64,000 nt of DNA from an uncultured Lachnospiraceae bacterium. Its GTDB lineage: Bacteria > Bacillota > Clostridia > Lachnospirales > Lachnospiraceae. The notes beneath the pieces were generated by a model, which searched no databases, was not told the origin of the DNA, and worked only from the letters and a program-made list of their open reading frames with translations. The translations under genes and the position numbers were made by a program. Shown piece after piece: positions 43,201 to 51,766 of the stretch (positions within the stretch are counted from its first letter, which is position 1; each line of letters opens with the position of its first letter). The stretch covers positions 1-64,000 of the forward strand of contig CANRMF010000009.1 in assembly GCA_947631665.1 (NCBI GenBank), given 5' to 3'.

Positions 43201-44659
43201 AATAACTGCCGTCTGCTCCCAAATCAAGCTGAATTGCTTTATATACTTTTGTCTTGTATGTAATATCTCTCTGGGTATCCAGCCAGAAATTGTTCAGCAT
43301 ATAGTAAGCATAGTCCATACAGGTATTGACATCTTTCAGTTTTGCTGAGCCGCTGTATTTTGCTTTGGAGTCATCATAATCTCCTAAGCGGATATCTGCG
43401 CCTGCAACAAAATTTACATTGTCAATTCTGTACTGATATTCGTCCTGACTGTGATCCGGCGCATCTTCATTATAAGAGATAACGACTTTTACCTGAGACG
43501 TGCCCTCAGAAACCGTAAATTCTCCTGTTTTCTCGGTTCCTGAAACAAGCTCGTTGCCTTCCATATCAGTTACCGCTATCTTAAATAAATCGTGCTCATT
43601 CCATGTGCACTCCAGATGATATTTAACATCTGGCGTAACCTCCATCACGCGGTAAACGGATTCTTTCTCATGATGTTTACAGGTCAGTCCGTCATAACCG
43701 CTCACCTGCCATGAAGAACCTTCCGGAGCTGTCCAGCCTGTGGCTTCAAGTGTTTTTCTTCCGTCCATAACAAAATTATCATGAATCAGGTTGTCCGTAC
43801 CGTCCACAACTTCATAAAATCTCGGAGCAACATATTCTCCCTGCGTATCATCTTTTGATGCGACAAGCAGTTTAACAGTGGAATCCGTATCCAGTGTAAA
43901 TTTATACTCAGCCACATCACCGATCGGCGTCTGCGCGCCGTTAATCTCTAATTTTACATCGACATTTTGCTGAGAAAAACGAGTCAGCTTGTAGTCGCCC
44001 GCCTTCAGCGTCTTAAAATCAAAGGTCGCTATATTATCAGTTCCACCGGTCGTCCACAGGTGGTCTCCGTTCAGATACCACTTTAATGTGCCGTCTGTGG
44101 CTTTCCAGTCATAAGCGTGTCCGGCTTCCGGAGCATCTGCCATCGTGACGCCCTCTCCAAAACTCCAGCCGCGTTCTTCCGGATTCAGTCTGTATGTTCC
44201 GCCTTTTAAGAGCGCAGTTTTGCTTCCGCGCTTTCCTACCTGACCAAGCAATTGGCGGTAAAGGTCTGTGTTTACATTATCGATGGTATTATCGTCTGCA
44301 TTTTCAAAATTCTTCTTTACCATCTGCGCTACCGCTTCTACAACTTCCTTTTTGTAAACCGGCGCGCCATGCGGCCCGAGTTCTTCCTCGACAAGTCCCT
44401 GTCCCGCTTCTTCTTTTCCGGTAACCGAAGCCAGTTCATTGACTTCGTCCCCGTTCTTGTACAGACTCAAGTACATCGCGGTCGCCAAATCGTACTCAAA
44501 CAGCAGATTGTCTGCCCGATGGTCATAAACTGCTATCGGCATCTGCATTGTCGGCGACAGTTCCTCCGCCAAAATTTCCCTGTTTGCTGTGCTGAAGCCG
44601 CTGAATAACATTGTAACCATAGTCGTAACTGTCAGCACAAATGCGCAAATTTTTTTCAT
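40205..44659 (-). CDS. Fibro-slime domain surface protein with InlB-type repeats and SPQTG sorting signal
   Basis: A 1484-residue cell-wall protein. Signal peptide (1-31); a long N-terminal region with a beta-rich binding domain; a fibro-slime/PA14-like domain near 500-640 with RGDDDVYLFIDNKLVLDIGG; two Ig-like segments each ending SGLY (about 655-985); four InlB/Flg_new beta-grasp repeats (GYDFKGWKM, GYGFTGWTM, HYVFKGWKM, GYKFAGWTK); a MucBP-like domain (YTVKYVDENGNEI); a T/P/Q/K-rich wall spacer; SPQTG at 1450-1454, a membrane helix and a KKED tail. This fits sortase anchoring with S in place of L in LPXTG. No sortase is in the window. It probably works as an adhesin or matrix protein. Confidence 0.92.
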   Translation of the reverse strand: MKKICAFVLTVTTMVTMLFSGFSTANREILAEELSPTMQMPIAVYDHRADNLLFEYDLATAMYLSLYKNGDEVNELASVTGKEEAGQGLVEEELGPHGAPVYKKEVVEAVAQMVKKNFENADDNTIDNVNTDLYRQLLGQVGKRGSKTALLKGGTYRLNPEERGWSFGEGVTMADAPEAGHAYDWKATDGTLKWYLNGDHLWTTGGTDNIATFDFKTLKAGDYKLTRFSQQNVDVKLEINGAQTPIGDVAEYKFTLDTDSTVKLLVASKDDTQGEYVAPRFYEVVDGTDNLIHDNFVMDGRKTLEATGWTAPEGSSWQVSGYDGLTCKHHEKESVYRVMEVTPDVKYHLECTWNEHDLFKIAVTDMEGNELVSGTEKTGEFTVSEGTSQVKVVISYNEDAPDHSQDEYQYRIDNVNFVAGADIRLGDYDDSKAKYSGSAKLKDVNTCMDYAYYMLNNFWLDTQRDITYKTKVYKAIQLDLGADGSYSFDNGNVMTFDVNSGLISQNPDARDNSGFYPLDAATLGAKSDLKAPFAGEEFYNPYDEENHNYHFSMQGHAEFLYEKDKDYHFTFRGDDDVYLFIDNKLVLDIGGAHTALEQSVDIDEFARKIGLVDGEVYNFDFFYMDRHTTDSNIYINTNLILQPAEAKASVAYKDSEGNKLGNNAKVEVGDEVGLNYSVKASGGVVSNVTFKDTVQDVTIGKDGIDLGDQGVYVKDEGITVDVLDKSGAVKESFSISKEDLKNPDKVEEFCKKMGDVQLNNNESLRVSGLYKDVTYDERLKSTLEVTATTPSYDYDASGEVVHKDEPLDVDSVNVGVTPKSTPQAEVDVTFVDEHGDALDGDVVEGDKVGLTYDLTAKSPNMKDLGLNDAGTGFQAGKDGVVIPDGYYVGADGLTFELKKADGTVSETITVTAEDIQTKSAKYQELLEKLESGWELSEGDSITISGLYTDIGKTGISSDVTASAYGPNPQYVPETDTVDPNWTEVNPTAKKALGDVVGKVTVSFDAGARGTVSTPSSYSINEGTSVPNVPTVSDVQTGYDFKGWKMVGDTSGKVYTDEEIKGMTFEKDTEFTAEYEQWTVDVTFEQGDHGTLTGDTEQSVLYGEGVDSVPSAKAEAGYGFTGWTMSGDVSGKLYKASEIKEMTFTEDTTFTAQYELGKVTVTFEQGDYGTLTGETDQSIDYGTGVGSVPESTAQDHYVFKGWKMAGDDTVYTEDDIKGMTFTEDTTFTAYYEGEPCNVTYEAGEHGNIDGDTKETVLYGDKPANVPTPKADKGYKFAGWTKSVTAGDSSVDSPKDETITEDTVFSAVFEPVYSNYTVKYVDENGNEIFNAKAGEETQVGETVTEEAVNVEGYELTGEAKQSLEIGENAEENVITFVYKKKPEPTTQEPTTQPTTQQPTTEPADTQPETEAPKKESATKKKQVKNNKKTTEKQEETTGIATPQGTQNGSLVSPQTGYEDHFGFYFALFVVFVALGGYTLICYKKED

Positions 44660-44715
44660 CGCTTTTCTCCTCCATTAAATAAAAAATCTTGTATTTGCGT
44701 TTTAAACCAACTTAT

Positions 44716-44744
44716 ATAATAATACTTCCCTCTTAGAATTTCAA
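44716..44744 (-). promoter_or_regulatory. Sigma-A type promoter of the fibro-slime gene
   Basis: -35 TTGAAA (44739-44744), -10 TATTAT (44716-44721), 17-base spacer on the minus strand, about 57 bases before the ATG. Confidence 0.62.
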
Positions 44745-44773
44745 GGTATAATGACAAAAAAGCAATACTTTTG

Positions 44774-44810
44774 TAAAAAAAAGACACCTTGCATTCATCT
44801 GCAGGGTGTC
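44774..44810 (-). terminator. Terminator after the DUF2752 gene
   Basis: GACACC and GGTGTC with GCAGATGAATGC-type inner pairing, followed by TTTTTTTT on the minus strand. Confidence 0.85.
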
Positions 44811-44836
44811 ATAATATCTAATATTTTCTCACCCTA

Positions 44837-45208
44837 TCACAAAAAATTTCGTACAACTCCCCATACAACCGCTAGTGCAATCACACAGTAGCACGCCGCG
44901 CTCTCAAATTTTTTCATCTCCGCGCGTCCGTTTTTAATATATTGAACAGTATGCCAAGCGGCTGCCACTGCCATGACCGGCATGAGCACAAATACAAACT
45001 GATTTTCCAAAAAAGCCGTCCTGAAATCCAGCCGCATCATCGCAAGCACCATATGCGTCATGCCGCAGCCCGGACATTTAAGTCCCGTCATTTTTCTGAA
45101 AAAACAGGGAATGCCAAAGCCTGTATACGCGCAGACTCCGGCATAAAAAATCCCTATAATCACTATGACTACTATGTACTTTACTACTTTGATAAAGCGT
45201 TCTTTCAT
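44837..45208 (-). CDS. DUF2752 membrane protein
   Basis: A 123-residue protein with three hydrophobic segments and the family signature GLKCPGCGMTHMVLAMMRLD. The CPxCG pair may bind metal or form a disulfide. The function is unknown. It lies seven bases after the DUF4234-like gene; in many Clostridia these two families occur together. Confidence 0.85.
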   Translation of the reverse strand: MKERFIKVVKYIVVIVIIGIFYAGVCAYTGFGIPCFFRKMTGLKCPGCGMTHMVLAMMRLDFRTAFLENQFVFVLMPVMAVAAAWHTVQYIKNGRAEMKKFESAACYCVIALAVVWGVVRNFL

Positions 45209-45215
45209 ATCAAAT

Positions 45216-45560
45216 CTATATCAGTTTGTTTAATTCATTCTGCATCAGCGCATAAGCAATAATACTAAAACCAAACAGTCCGAGAATCAGGTAAAGAATT
45301 CCGGAATTACTTGGCGGAAGATTTCTCTCCATTTTCGCCTGATCAATCTTTTCACCCTGTTTATACAGCCAGTAAAGACTATAAATACCGCAGGTGATAA
45401 GGCTGAGCAGAAACGCCATTCCGCCTGACGTGTTCACTCCCACAGTGCCGGATATGGAATTTGCGTCATCAGTCAGTACGACAAACCAGTAAATCCCATA
45501 AATGCCGCATGTAAAAAGCGATAAGACAATACATAACGCTACATTTCTCTGTTGTATCAT
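45216..45560 (-). CDS. DUF4234-like small membrane protein
   Basis: A 114-residue protein with three transmembrane segments. The pattern LFTCGIYGIYWFV and its near repeat LITCGIYSLYWLY, about 37 residues later, is typical of DUF4234 proteins. The ATG at 45560 has a GGGAGG site. Function unknown; it is co-transcribed with the DUF2752 gene. Confidence 0.82.
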   Translation of the reverse strand: MIQQRNVALCIVLSLFTCGIYGIYWFVVLTDDANSISGTVGVNTSGGMAFLLSLITCGIYSLYWLYKQGEKIDQAKMERNLPPSNSGILYLILGLFGFSIIAYALMQNELNKLI

Positions 45561-45701
45561 AATTTTTCCTCCCAAAATTGTGCTAAATCCAGTATATGCC
45601 ACTTCCCGATGTCTGTCAAATACTATATCTTTCAAAATGCGCCCTGCACCGTCTTCCGGAAATTTTTATTTTTCTGATTTTAATTTCCGGCCGTTCCCGC
45701 A

Positions 45702-46181
45702 TCACTTATGATACGGCTCATTCCGGATAATCCGATAGGCGCGGTAAATCTGCTCCAATAAAATCACGCGCATCAACTGATGCGGGAATGTCATTTTTGA
45801 AAAACTCAGTTTGAAATCCGCGCGGGCGGATACGGACGAATGAAGTCCCAGCGAACCGCCGATGACAAAGACTACCTGCCCTGCGCCATGCACTTCGAGC
45901 TGCTCTATTTTTTCTGCCAATGCCGGAGAATCCAGCTCCTTTCCCTGTATTTCCAGCGTAATCACATAGTCGTCCTCTTTAATCTGCTTCAGAATACGCT
46001 CCGCCTCTTTTCTTTTCACGATATCGTTTTCCGCTTCGCTCGCATTTTCCTTCGTCTTTTCATCTGCCACCTGAATGATATCCAGCCGGCAATAGGAAGA
46101 AAGTCTTTTCTGATATTCGCTGACAGCGTCAGTATAAAATTTTTCTTTTATTTTTCCCACAGACACAATCGTAATTTTCAT
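45702..46181 (-). CDS. rlmH: 23S rRNA pseudouridine-1915 N3-methyltransferase
   Basis: A 159-residue SPOUT methyltransferase. The SAM knot has FVIGGSLGL and the C-terminal block SFSKMTFPHQLMRVILLEQI is invariant. The ATG at 46181 follows a GGAGGG site; 27 open codons upstream overlap the divergent promoter and are excluded. Confidence 0.96.
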   Translation of the reverse strand: MKITIVSVGKIKEKFYTDAVSEYQKRLSSYCRLDIIQVADEKTKENASEAENDIVKRKEAERILKQIKEDDYVITLEIQGKELDSPALAEKIEQLEVHGAGQVVFVIGGSLGLHSSVSARADFKLSFSKMTFPHQLMRVILLEQIYRAYRIIRNEPYHK

Positions 46182-46216
46182 TTGTCGCCCTCCAAATTTT
46201 TTATCAGTATAACACG

Positions 46217-46251
46217 TTGTTCTTGTCGGAACAATCAATCTGTTATATAAT
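46217..46251 (+). promoter_or_regulatory. Promoter with flanking inverted repeat, acidic membrane protein gene
   Basis: -35 TTGTCG (46223-46228) and -10 TATAAT (46246-46251), 17-base spacer. The -35 is framed by the perfect inverted repeat TTGTTC (46217-46222) and GAACAA (46229-46234), which looks like an operator. Confidence 0.58.
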
Positions 46252-46279
46252 GATGATATCAAAAAAAGGTAGGTAAATT

Positions 46280-46981
46280 ATGACGGATCAACTGGAAAAA
46301 ATTCAAAACGGTTCCACAGAGGAATCAACGGAAAAAGAAACTGCTGAAATGAGAACAGAGGAAGCGGAAATTTTGGAAACAGAAAATTTGGAAACGGAAA
46401 GTTTGGAAACAGAAAATTTGGAAGCTGAAAATTTTGAGAGTGATGCTTTGGAAATCGATGAGGAGGAAGAAATTGCTCTCCCTGAGGATTTGGCTGATTT
46501 TGTGGACAATGAAACGCCTTCTTTCACCAGACTCTCTGACAAGTATGCAGATATTATGTCCTCCGCCACGACGATGCTCGTCGTAGGCACGCTTGGGATT
46601 ATTTTTTTAATCCTTGTATTTTGCGGGGTAATTCCACTGCCGCTGAGCAGTTCGACCTCATGGCTCTTTGATTCAGTGATGGGCGGTATCTTTATCATCT
46701 TTGTCATCGCCGGTGTGATTTCGTATATGCGGGCGAAACAGGTGAAAATCGACGCACAGGCGGAAGATGAACTGATTGCGCAAATTCAAAGCTGGTCTGA
46801 GGACGCTTTTTCAAAAGACGCATTGGATCAGGGCTTAGACCTTACGCAGCCGATGGAATTATTATATTTTTCCCGCACTGAAAAAATCAAAGACGCATTG
46901 ATGCATCAGTTTGAAAACGCCGACGAGGCGCTGGTTGCAGAGATGGCCGAAGATATTTATCAGAGACTTTACGAAAAATAA
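46280..46981 (+). CDS. Acidic N-terminus, two-TM membrane protein of unknown function
   Basis: A 233-residue protein. Residues 1-75 are very acidic with a degenerate five-residue repeat (LETENLETESLETENLEAEN). Two membrane helices follow (MLVVGTLGIIFLILVFCGVI, SVMGGIFIIFVIAGVISYM) and a C-terminal helical domain (KIDAQAEDELIAQIQSWSED) that should be cytosolic. I recognise the layout from Lachnospiraceae hypotheticals but know no function. The AGGTAGG site fits the ATG. It is divergent from rlmH and has its own promoter and terminator. Confidence 0.78.
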   Translation: MTDQLEKIQNGSTEESTEKETAEMRTEEAEILETENLETESLETENLEAENFESDALEIDEEEEIALPEDLADFVDNETPSFTRLSDKYADIMSSATTMLVVGTLGIIFLILVFCGVIPLPLSSSTSWLFDSVMGGIFIIFVIAGVISYMRAKQVKIDAQAEDELIAQIQSWSEDAFSKDALDQGLDLTQPMELLYFSRTEKIKDALMHQFENADEALVAEMAEDIYQRLYEK

Positions 46982-46989
46982 ACAAAAAA

Positions 46990-47029
46990 GTACCCGAAAC
47001 CGGTATTCCTGATTTCGGGTATTTTTTTA
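46990..47029 (+). terminator. Terminator after the acidic membrane protein gene
   Basis: TACCCGAAA pairs perfectly with TTTCGGGTA around a 13-base loop and is followed by TTTTTTT. Confidence 0.9.
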
Positions 47030-47040
47030 TGTATTGATAT

Positions 47041-47781
47041 TTAATTCAGCGCAGGAAGCGCGGAAACATATTCTTTAAATAAATTCCAGCTTCCTTTTTT
47101 TAAATCAAACGTATCTTCATGATATTCGTTGAGCATGTACTCGTCAATCAGAAATACGTCAATGCCCAACTTTCTCGCGCACATATCTTCGTGCACGTCA
47201 TTTCCCACCATCATGCAGTCTTCCGGATCTTTATCCAGCATCTTTAACAGATGTCTGTAATAATTCAACTCCGGCTTTGCATAGCAGGAATTTTCATAAG
47301 TCGTTATCAAAATGAAGTCCTGCTGTTTTAGTCCAATCCATGACAACTGCGCGAGCATAGCGGCCTCCGGAAAAACCGGATTGGACGCGAGCACCAACTG
47401 ATAACCTTTCTGCCGCAGAATTTCAATGGACTCCGTTACGGCGTCTGTCGGGTGTGTCACAAACCGCAAAAATGAAAAATCCTCTTTATAAAATCTCATA
47501 ATCTCTTTTTCAAGTTTTCTCCGGTATTTGCGGTCGAGCCTGCCGTCTTCACCTGCCAGCGTCTTTTCAAAAGATTTCCAAAAACATTCTTCGTTTATGA
47601 TCAGGCCGTCGTTCTGCGTCACAGCCTTTGTCGCAGTCCCGACTGCATCAATCACTTCCGCTGCATTTTCATAGCCCGCAGATTTTAAACGGTTTTCCAA
47701 AAGCATCGTATATGTATCTGTAAATTCTTTCATATCCATTGGAAGCAGTGTGCCGTCCAAATCGAAAAGTATTGTGTTCAT
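47041..47781 (-). CDS. HAD superfamily hydrolase
   Basis: A 246-residue phosphatase-like protein. Motif I FDLDGTLLP (nucleophile D7, D9), motif II LVLASNP, motif III lysine in YAKPELNYY and motif IV VGNDVHEDMCA are all present, with a cap domain between I and II. The substrate is unknown. It lies 13 bases after yebC and probably shares its transcript. Confidence 0.88.
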   Translation of the reverse strand: MNTILFDLDGTLLPMDMKEFTDTYTMLLENRLKSAGYENAAEVIDAVGTATKAVTQNDGLIINEECFWKSFEKTLAGEDGRLDRKYRRKLEKEIMRFYKEDFSFLRFVTHPTDAVTESIEILRQKGYQLVLASNPVFPEAAMLAQLSWIGLKQQDFILITTYENSCYAKPELNYYRHLLKMLDKDPEDCMMVGNDVHEDMCARKLGIDVFLIDEYMLNEYHEDTFDLKKGSWNLFKEYVSALPALN

Positions 47782-47794
47782 TTACGCACCTTAA

Positions 47795-48523
47795 TTATTC
47801 GTCCCAGTTGTGGTATACCTGCTGAACATCTTCGTCTTCGTCTAATCTGTCAATAATAATGTTCATTTTTTTGATAGCCTCGTCATCTGTCAGTTCCACA
47901 TAATTTTGTGGAATCATCGTAATTTCCGCCTGCTCCATCGGCACTCCCGCCTGTTCGAGCGCTTCTCGCACAGCGCTGAAATCCTCCGGCGCCGTAATCA
48001 CCTCGTAACTGTCTTCCTCCTCAGAAAAGTCTTCCGCTCCCGCGTCTACTGCGGTCATCATCAACTCGTCCGAATCCATTTCACAGTCTTCTTTTGCGAT
48101 AATAATCTGCCCTTTTTCATCGAACATATAAGAAACGCAGCCCTGTGTGCCGACATTTCCGCCGCCCTTTGTAAAGCAGTTTCTCACGTTTGCGGCCGTC
48201 CGGTTTTTATTGTCCGTCAATGCGTCAACGATAATGGCAATTCCGTTTGGCCCGTATCCCTCATAACGCGCACTCTCGAAATTTACCGCGCTTGCATTTC
48301 CCGCCGCTTTTTTGATGCCGCGCTCAATCGTATCGTTTGGCATATTGTTTGCCTTTGCCTTTGCGATGACATCGCGGAGTTTACTGTTGTTTGCCGGATC
48401 AGCGCCGCCCTCTTTTACTGCGACGGCAATTTCTTTTCCGATAATCGTAAACATTTTTCCTTTCGCCGCGTCGTTCTTTTCTTTCTTATGTTTAATATTC
48501 GCAAATTTTGAATGTCCTGACAT
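47795..48523 (-). CDS. yebC: YebC/PmpR family protein
   Basis: A 242-residue protein with the invariant start [23 protein letters not shown] and intact YebC blocks ([19 protein letters not shown]). Members act as transcription regulators and, in recent work, as translation factors that relieve stalling at proline runs. GAGGAG precedes the ATG. Confidence 0.95.
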   Translation of the reverse strand: MSGHSKFANIKHKKEKNDAAKGKMFTIIGKEIAVAVKEGGADPANNSKLRDVIAKAKANNMPNDTIERGIKKAAGNASAVNFESARYEGYGPNGIAIIVDALTDNKNRTAANVRNCFTKGGGNVGTQGCVSYMFDEKGQIIIAKEDCEMDSDELMMTAVDAGAEDFSEEEDSYEVITAPEDFSAVREALEQAGVPMEQAEITMIPQNYVELTDDEAIKKMNIIIDRLDEDEDVQQVYHNWDE

Positions 48524-48600
48524 GTTCTACTCCTCTTTTCGTAATTTGGCTTTTCCTTTGCAAGTTTAACATTTTATATTTTAATAGTCAACATTCCGAA

Positions 48601-48948
48601 CTATGTATCAAGCTCGAGGCTGACCGCCAATGCGTTTTCCACATTTTTCAGCATTTCATTGTCCAAGTGGCATACTTTATCCTTCAACCTTGTCTTGTCA
48701 ATCGTCCTGAGCTGTTCCAACAGAATAATGGAATCTTTGACAATATTGTATCTCTTTGAGTCAATCTTTACATGCGTCGGCAGTTTGCTCTTAGTCATCT
48801 TTGACGTAATTGCCGCCACAATCACCGTCGGGCTGTGCCGGTTTCCCGTATCATTCTGTATAATCAGTACCGGCCTGATTCCTCCCTGTTCCGAACCGAC
48901 GACCGGACGAAGGTCTGCATAATAGATATCTCCACGCTTGATAATCAT
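48601..48948 (-). CDS. MazF/PemK (EndoA) type endoribonuclease toxin
   Basis: A 115-residue protein closely resembling B. subtilis Endo[29 protein letters not shown] and [15 protein letters not shown] with the catalytic region R and T residues. EndoA cuts mRNA at specific short sequences. In B. subtilis the antitoxin gene ndoAI sits between alr and ndoA; here only 82 bases separate alr from this gene, and no antitoxin frame is visible. The ATG at 48948 has a GGAG site. Confidence 0.92.
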   Translation of the reverse strand: MIIKRGDIYYADLRPVVGSEQGGIRPVLIIQNDTGNRHSPTVIVAAITSKMTKSKLPTHVKIDSKRYNIVKDSIILLEQLRTIDKTRLKDKVCHLDNEMLKNVENALAVSLELDT

Positions 48949-49030
48949 TTTCCACACTCCAAAAAATAGTTTATTTATATTATCATTATTCCATTTTTTA
49001 AAATGTGTATTCATAAATCTGTTTTTTTTA

Positions 49031-50221
49031 TCAATTCATCGGATAATCGTCATCAAAATAATCTTTTGTCCCGATAATTTTTCCGTTCTGCTGAAAAACT
49101 CTCGGCACGCGTTTTCCTAAATCACAGACAAACTCATAATTAAACGTCCCCGCAAACGTGGCAAGCTCGTCAATCCGGATTTCCTGCGCTCCGTCTTTTC
49201 CGACAAGCGTGACAAAATCACCCGTTTTTACGTTCATTCCTGTGACGTCCACCATAAACTGATCCATGCAGACGCGTCCGACAATCGGCGCTTTTTTCCC
49301 ATGAATTAAAACCCAGCCTTTATTGCTGAGATTTCTCGGATAACCGTCGCCGTATCCCAGTGGAATGGTAGCAATTTTCATCTTTTTCTCCGCCACAAAC
49401 GTGTGGCCGTAACTGACGCCCATGCCCGCCTCGATTTCTTTTACATGGACGACATGGCTGTAAAGCGACATTGCCGGAAGCAGCTTCATTGCCTCATGGT
49501 CTACCTCCTCTGACGGATAAAGTCCGTACATGGCAATTCCCGCGCGCGACAGTGTCAGAGAAGTATCGGGCATCTCCATCATTGCCGCACTGTTTGCGCA
49601 TTGCAGCACCGGAATATGTACGCCTTTGTCCTCCAGTTTTTTTATAAAATCCTGATAACATTCAAGCTGGCGGTACGCCGAAGTCTTATCCTTTTCATCT
49701 GCTTTGGCAAAGTGGGTGAAAATGGACTCGATTTTCAGTCCTTTCATTTTGCTGATTTCTGCAATTTCCTCCACCGCTTTTTCGTTTGGAAGATATCCGA
49801 TCCTGCTCATGCCCGTATCCAAAGCAATGTTGATTTTCATTGTTTTCTTTCGGGAAACTGCATGGGCGGACATTTTTTCTGCCATTTCCAGCGTAAATAC
49901 AGGCGGTATCATCTCGTCTGCAAGCACAAGGTCGTAATTTACTTCGCACACATATCCCAAAATATAGATTGGTTTGGTAATTCCATGCCTTCTCAGATTA
50001 TGACCTTCATTCGGCGTTGCGACGGCATATCCGTAACACAAATGGTCAATCGCTTTTGCAATTGGCACTGCGCCATGTCCGTAACCGTCTGTTTTGATTA
50101 CCGCAAGAATCCCCGTTTCGGGTTTGAGTTTTTCTTTCATCATCTCAATATTTTTAGAAACCGCATCTAAATCAATCTGCGCGTATCCCCTAAAATATTG
50201 TTCCAACATCTGATTTTCCAT
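49031..50221 (-). CDS. alr: Alanine racemase
   Basis: A 396-residue PLP enzyme that makes D-alanine for peptidoglycan. PLP lysine K43 is in [11 protein letters not shown] (commonly AVVKANAYGHG), the catalytic tyrosine in GVSYGHTF, and [10 protein letters not shown] is intact. It starts 11 bases after the nnr stop, with an AGAGGA site, and is followed by mazF, a common order in Firmicutes. Confidence 0.96.
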   Translation of the reverse strand: MENQMLEQYFRGYAQIDLDAVSKNIEMMKEKLKPETGILAVIKTDGYGHGAVPIAKAIDHLCYGYAVATPNEGHNLRRHGITKPIYILGYVCEVNYDLVLADEMIPPVFTLEMAEKMSAHAVSRKKTMKINIALDTGMSRIGYLPNEKAVEEIAEISKMKGLKIESIFTHFAKADEKDKTSAYRQLECYQDFIKKLEDKGVHIPVLQCANSAAMMEMPDTSLTLSRAGIAMYGLYPSEEVDHEAMKLLPAMSLYSHVVHVKEIEAGMGVSYGHTFVAEKKMKIATIPLGYGDGYPRNLSNKGWVLIHGKKAPIVGRVCMDQFMVDVTGMNVKTGDFVTLVGKDGAQEIRIDELATFAGTFNYEFVCDLGKRVPRVFQQNGKIIGTKDYFDDDYPMN

Positions 50222-50232
50222 CGTACAATCCT

Positions 50233-51702
50233 CTACTGAAAAATATCCTGTAATGCGTCAATGATATCTCCTGCCATCATACCGGTCTTACCCCGTTTTT
50301 CTGCCGCAATATCGCCGGCAAGTCCATGAATATACGGGCCAAGCGCTGCGGTATCCTCCCATTTAGTTCCTACGCCTGCAAGTCCCGCAAGGATTCCCGT
50401 AAGGACGTCTCCCGAACCCGCCGTTGCCATGCCATGGTTTCCGGTCAGGTTGATAAAACAGGCTCCGTTTTCGGCCACCACTGTCCTTGCGTCTTTTAAA
50501 ATGCAGACACAGCCAAACGTTTCTGCCGCCTTTTCTGCATATTCCAAAAGATGTTCCCTGATGGCCGCTGTCTCGGTCTGCATCAGCCTGCCCATCTCGC
50601 CCAAATGCGGCGTGATAATAACATCTTTATGCAGCCGCCTCTTTAAAGGTTCCTCCAAAGAGATATTATTAAGTCCGTCCGCGTCAATCACCGTCGGAAG
50701 TTTCGCCTCTAAAACGCGTTCCAAGATCCGTTTTTGAACCGCTCCGACGCCCAAGCCCGGCCCGACTGCCACGACATTGCACCATGAAAGCGCGGCGTCC
50801 AAAATTTTTTCGTCGTAATGTTCTTCGTCATAGACATTGACCATTGCCTCCGGCAGAAGTTTCAAAAGCGCTTCCCTGTTTTCTTGGACGGTAAGAATCC
50901 GCACAAGCCCCGCACCGCACCGGAAGGCCGCCTTTGCGCACAGATAAGCCGCGCCAAAAATATCCCTGCTTCCTGCGATGATGAGCACCTTCCCAAACGT
51001 TCCTTTATTGGAATAGTTTGGACGTTTCGGAATGTTCCGCAAATCTTTTTCTTCGACATGGTAAATCTCCGGAAGTCCTTCGTATACCATCGGCGGAAAA
51101 CCGATATCCGCAACCGTCACCTGACCGCAGTATTCTGCGCCCGGATAGAGCACCGTTCCGATTTTATGCACGCCAAAGGTCACTGTTTCATCTGCCCTGA
51201 CGGCGGTTTTTCTGATTTTTCCGGTATCTGCATCGACGCCTGACGGAATATCCACCGCGTAGACGGTATTCCTTGCTTCGTTAATCCGGCGAATGACCTC
51301 TGCGTAAGTTCCTTCCACGTCTCTCGACAATCCGACGCCAAAAAGTGCGTCAATCACAATGTCCCTGTTTTCAAAGGCTTCTGTTTCCGGAATATTCAAC
51401 TGCCGGCAAATATGAAGCTGCGTCTGAAATTCCTGAGAGCCTTTTTGTGGATTTCCCACAATATAAAGAAGGACGTCAAATCCTGCCAGATGAAGTATTC
51501 TTCCTGCCGCCAGACCGTCTGCCCCGTTATTTCCCGTAGACGCTGTGACCAGCACCGTTTTCTTTTTCGGCTCTTTTTCCACAATCCGCTCCGCCACACA
51601 TTCTGCCGCCCGCTCCATCAAAACAAGCGACGGAATTCCAATCCGGTTGATGGTTTCTGCGTCTGCTTTTTTCATGTCTGTTCCCGAAACAATCTTTTTC
51701 AT
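50233..51702 (-). CDS. nnr: Bifunctional NAD(P)H-hydrate epimerase / ADP-dependent dehydratase
   Basis: A 489-residue fused metabolite-repair enzyme. The YjeF-N epimerase domain (1-210; TGNNGADGLAAGRIL, DALFGVGLSR) is followed by the ribokinase-like dehydratase domain (225-489; GRLMQTE, GNHGMATAGSGDVLTGILAG). It restores damaged NAD(P)HX. The ATG at 51702 has a GGAG site. It lies between rex and alr in the same direction; its link with the NADH sensor Rex is fitting. Confidence 0.95.
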   Translation of the reverse strand: MKKIVSGTDMKKADAETINRIGIPSLVLMERAAECVAERIVEKEPKKKTVLVTASTGNNGADGLAAGRILHLAGFDVLLYIVGNPQKGSQEFQTQLHICRQLNIPETEAFENRDIVIDALFGVGLSRDVEGTYAEVIRRINEARNTVYAVDIPSGVDADTGKIRKTAVRADETVTFGVHKIGTVLYPGAEYCGQVTVADIGFPPMVYEGLPEIYHVEEKDLRNIPKRPNYSNKGTFGKVLIIAGSRDIFGAAYLCAKAAFRCGAGLVRILTVQENREALLKLLPEAMVNVYDEEHYDEKILDAALSWCNVVAVGPGLGVGAVQKRILERVLEAKLPTVIDADGLNNISLEEPLKRRLHKDVIITPHLGEMGRLMQTETAAIREHLLEYAEKAAETFGCVCILKDARTVVAENGACFINLTGNHGMATAGSGDVLTGILAGLAGVGTKWEDTAALGPYIHGLAGDIAAEKRGKTGMMAGDIIDALQDIFQ

Positions 51703-51766
51703 TTTGTAATCTCCATTCTGCACCTCTCAGACAGCATCAATCGTGATAAACTTTCCCCGCCGGCGG

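Noticed and set aside
51756-51765. GC palindrome CCGCCGGCGG after rex as a terminator
   Set aside because: There is no usable loop and no T-run; readthrough into nnr is more likely.
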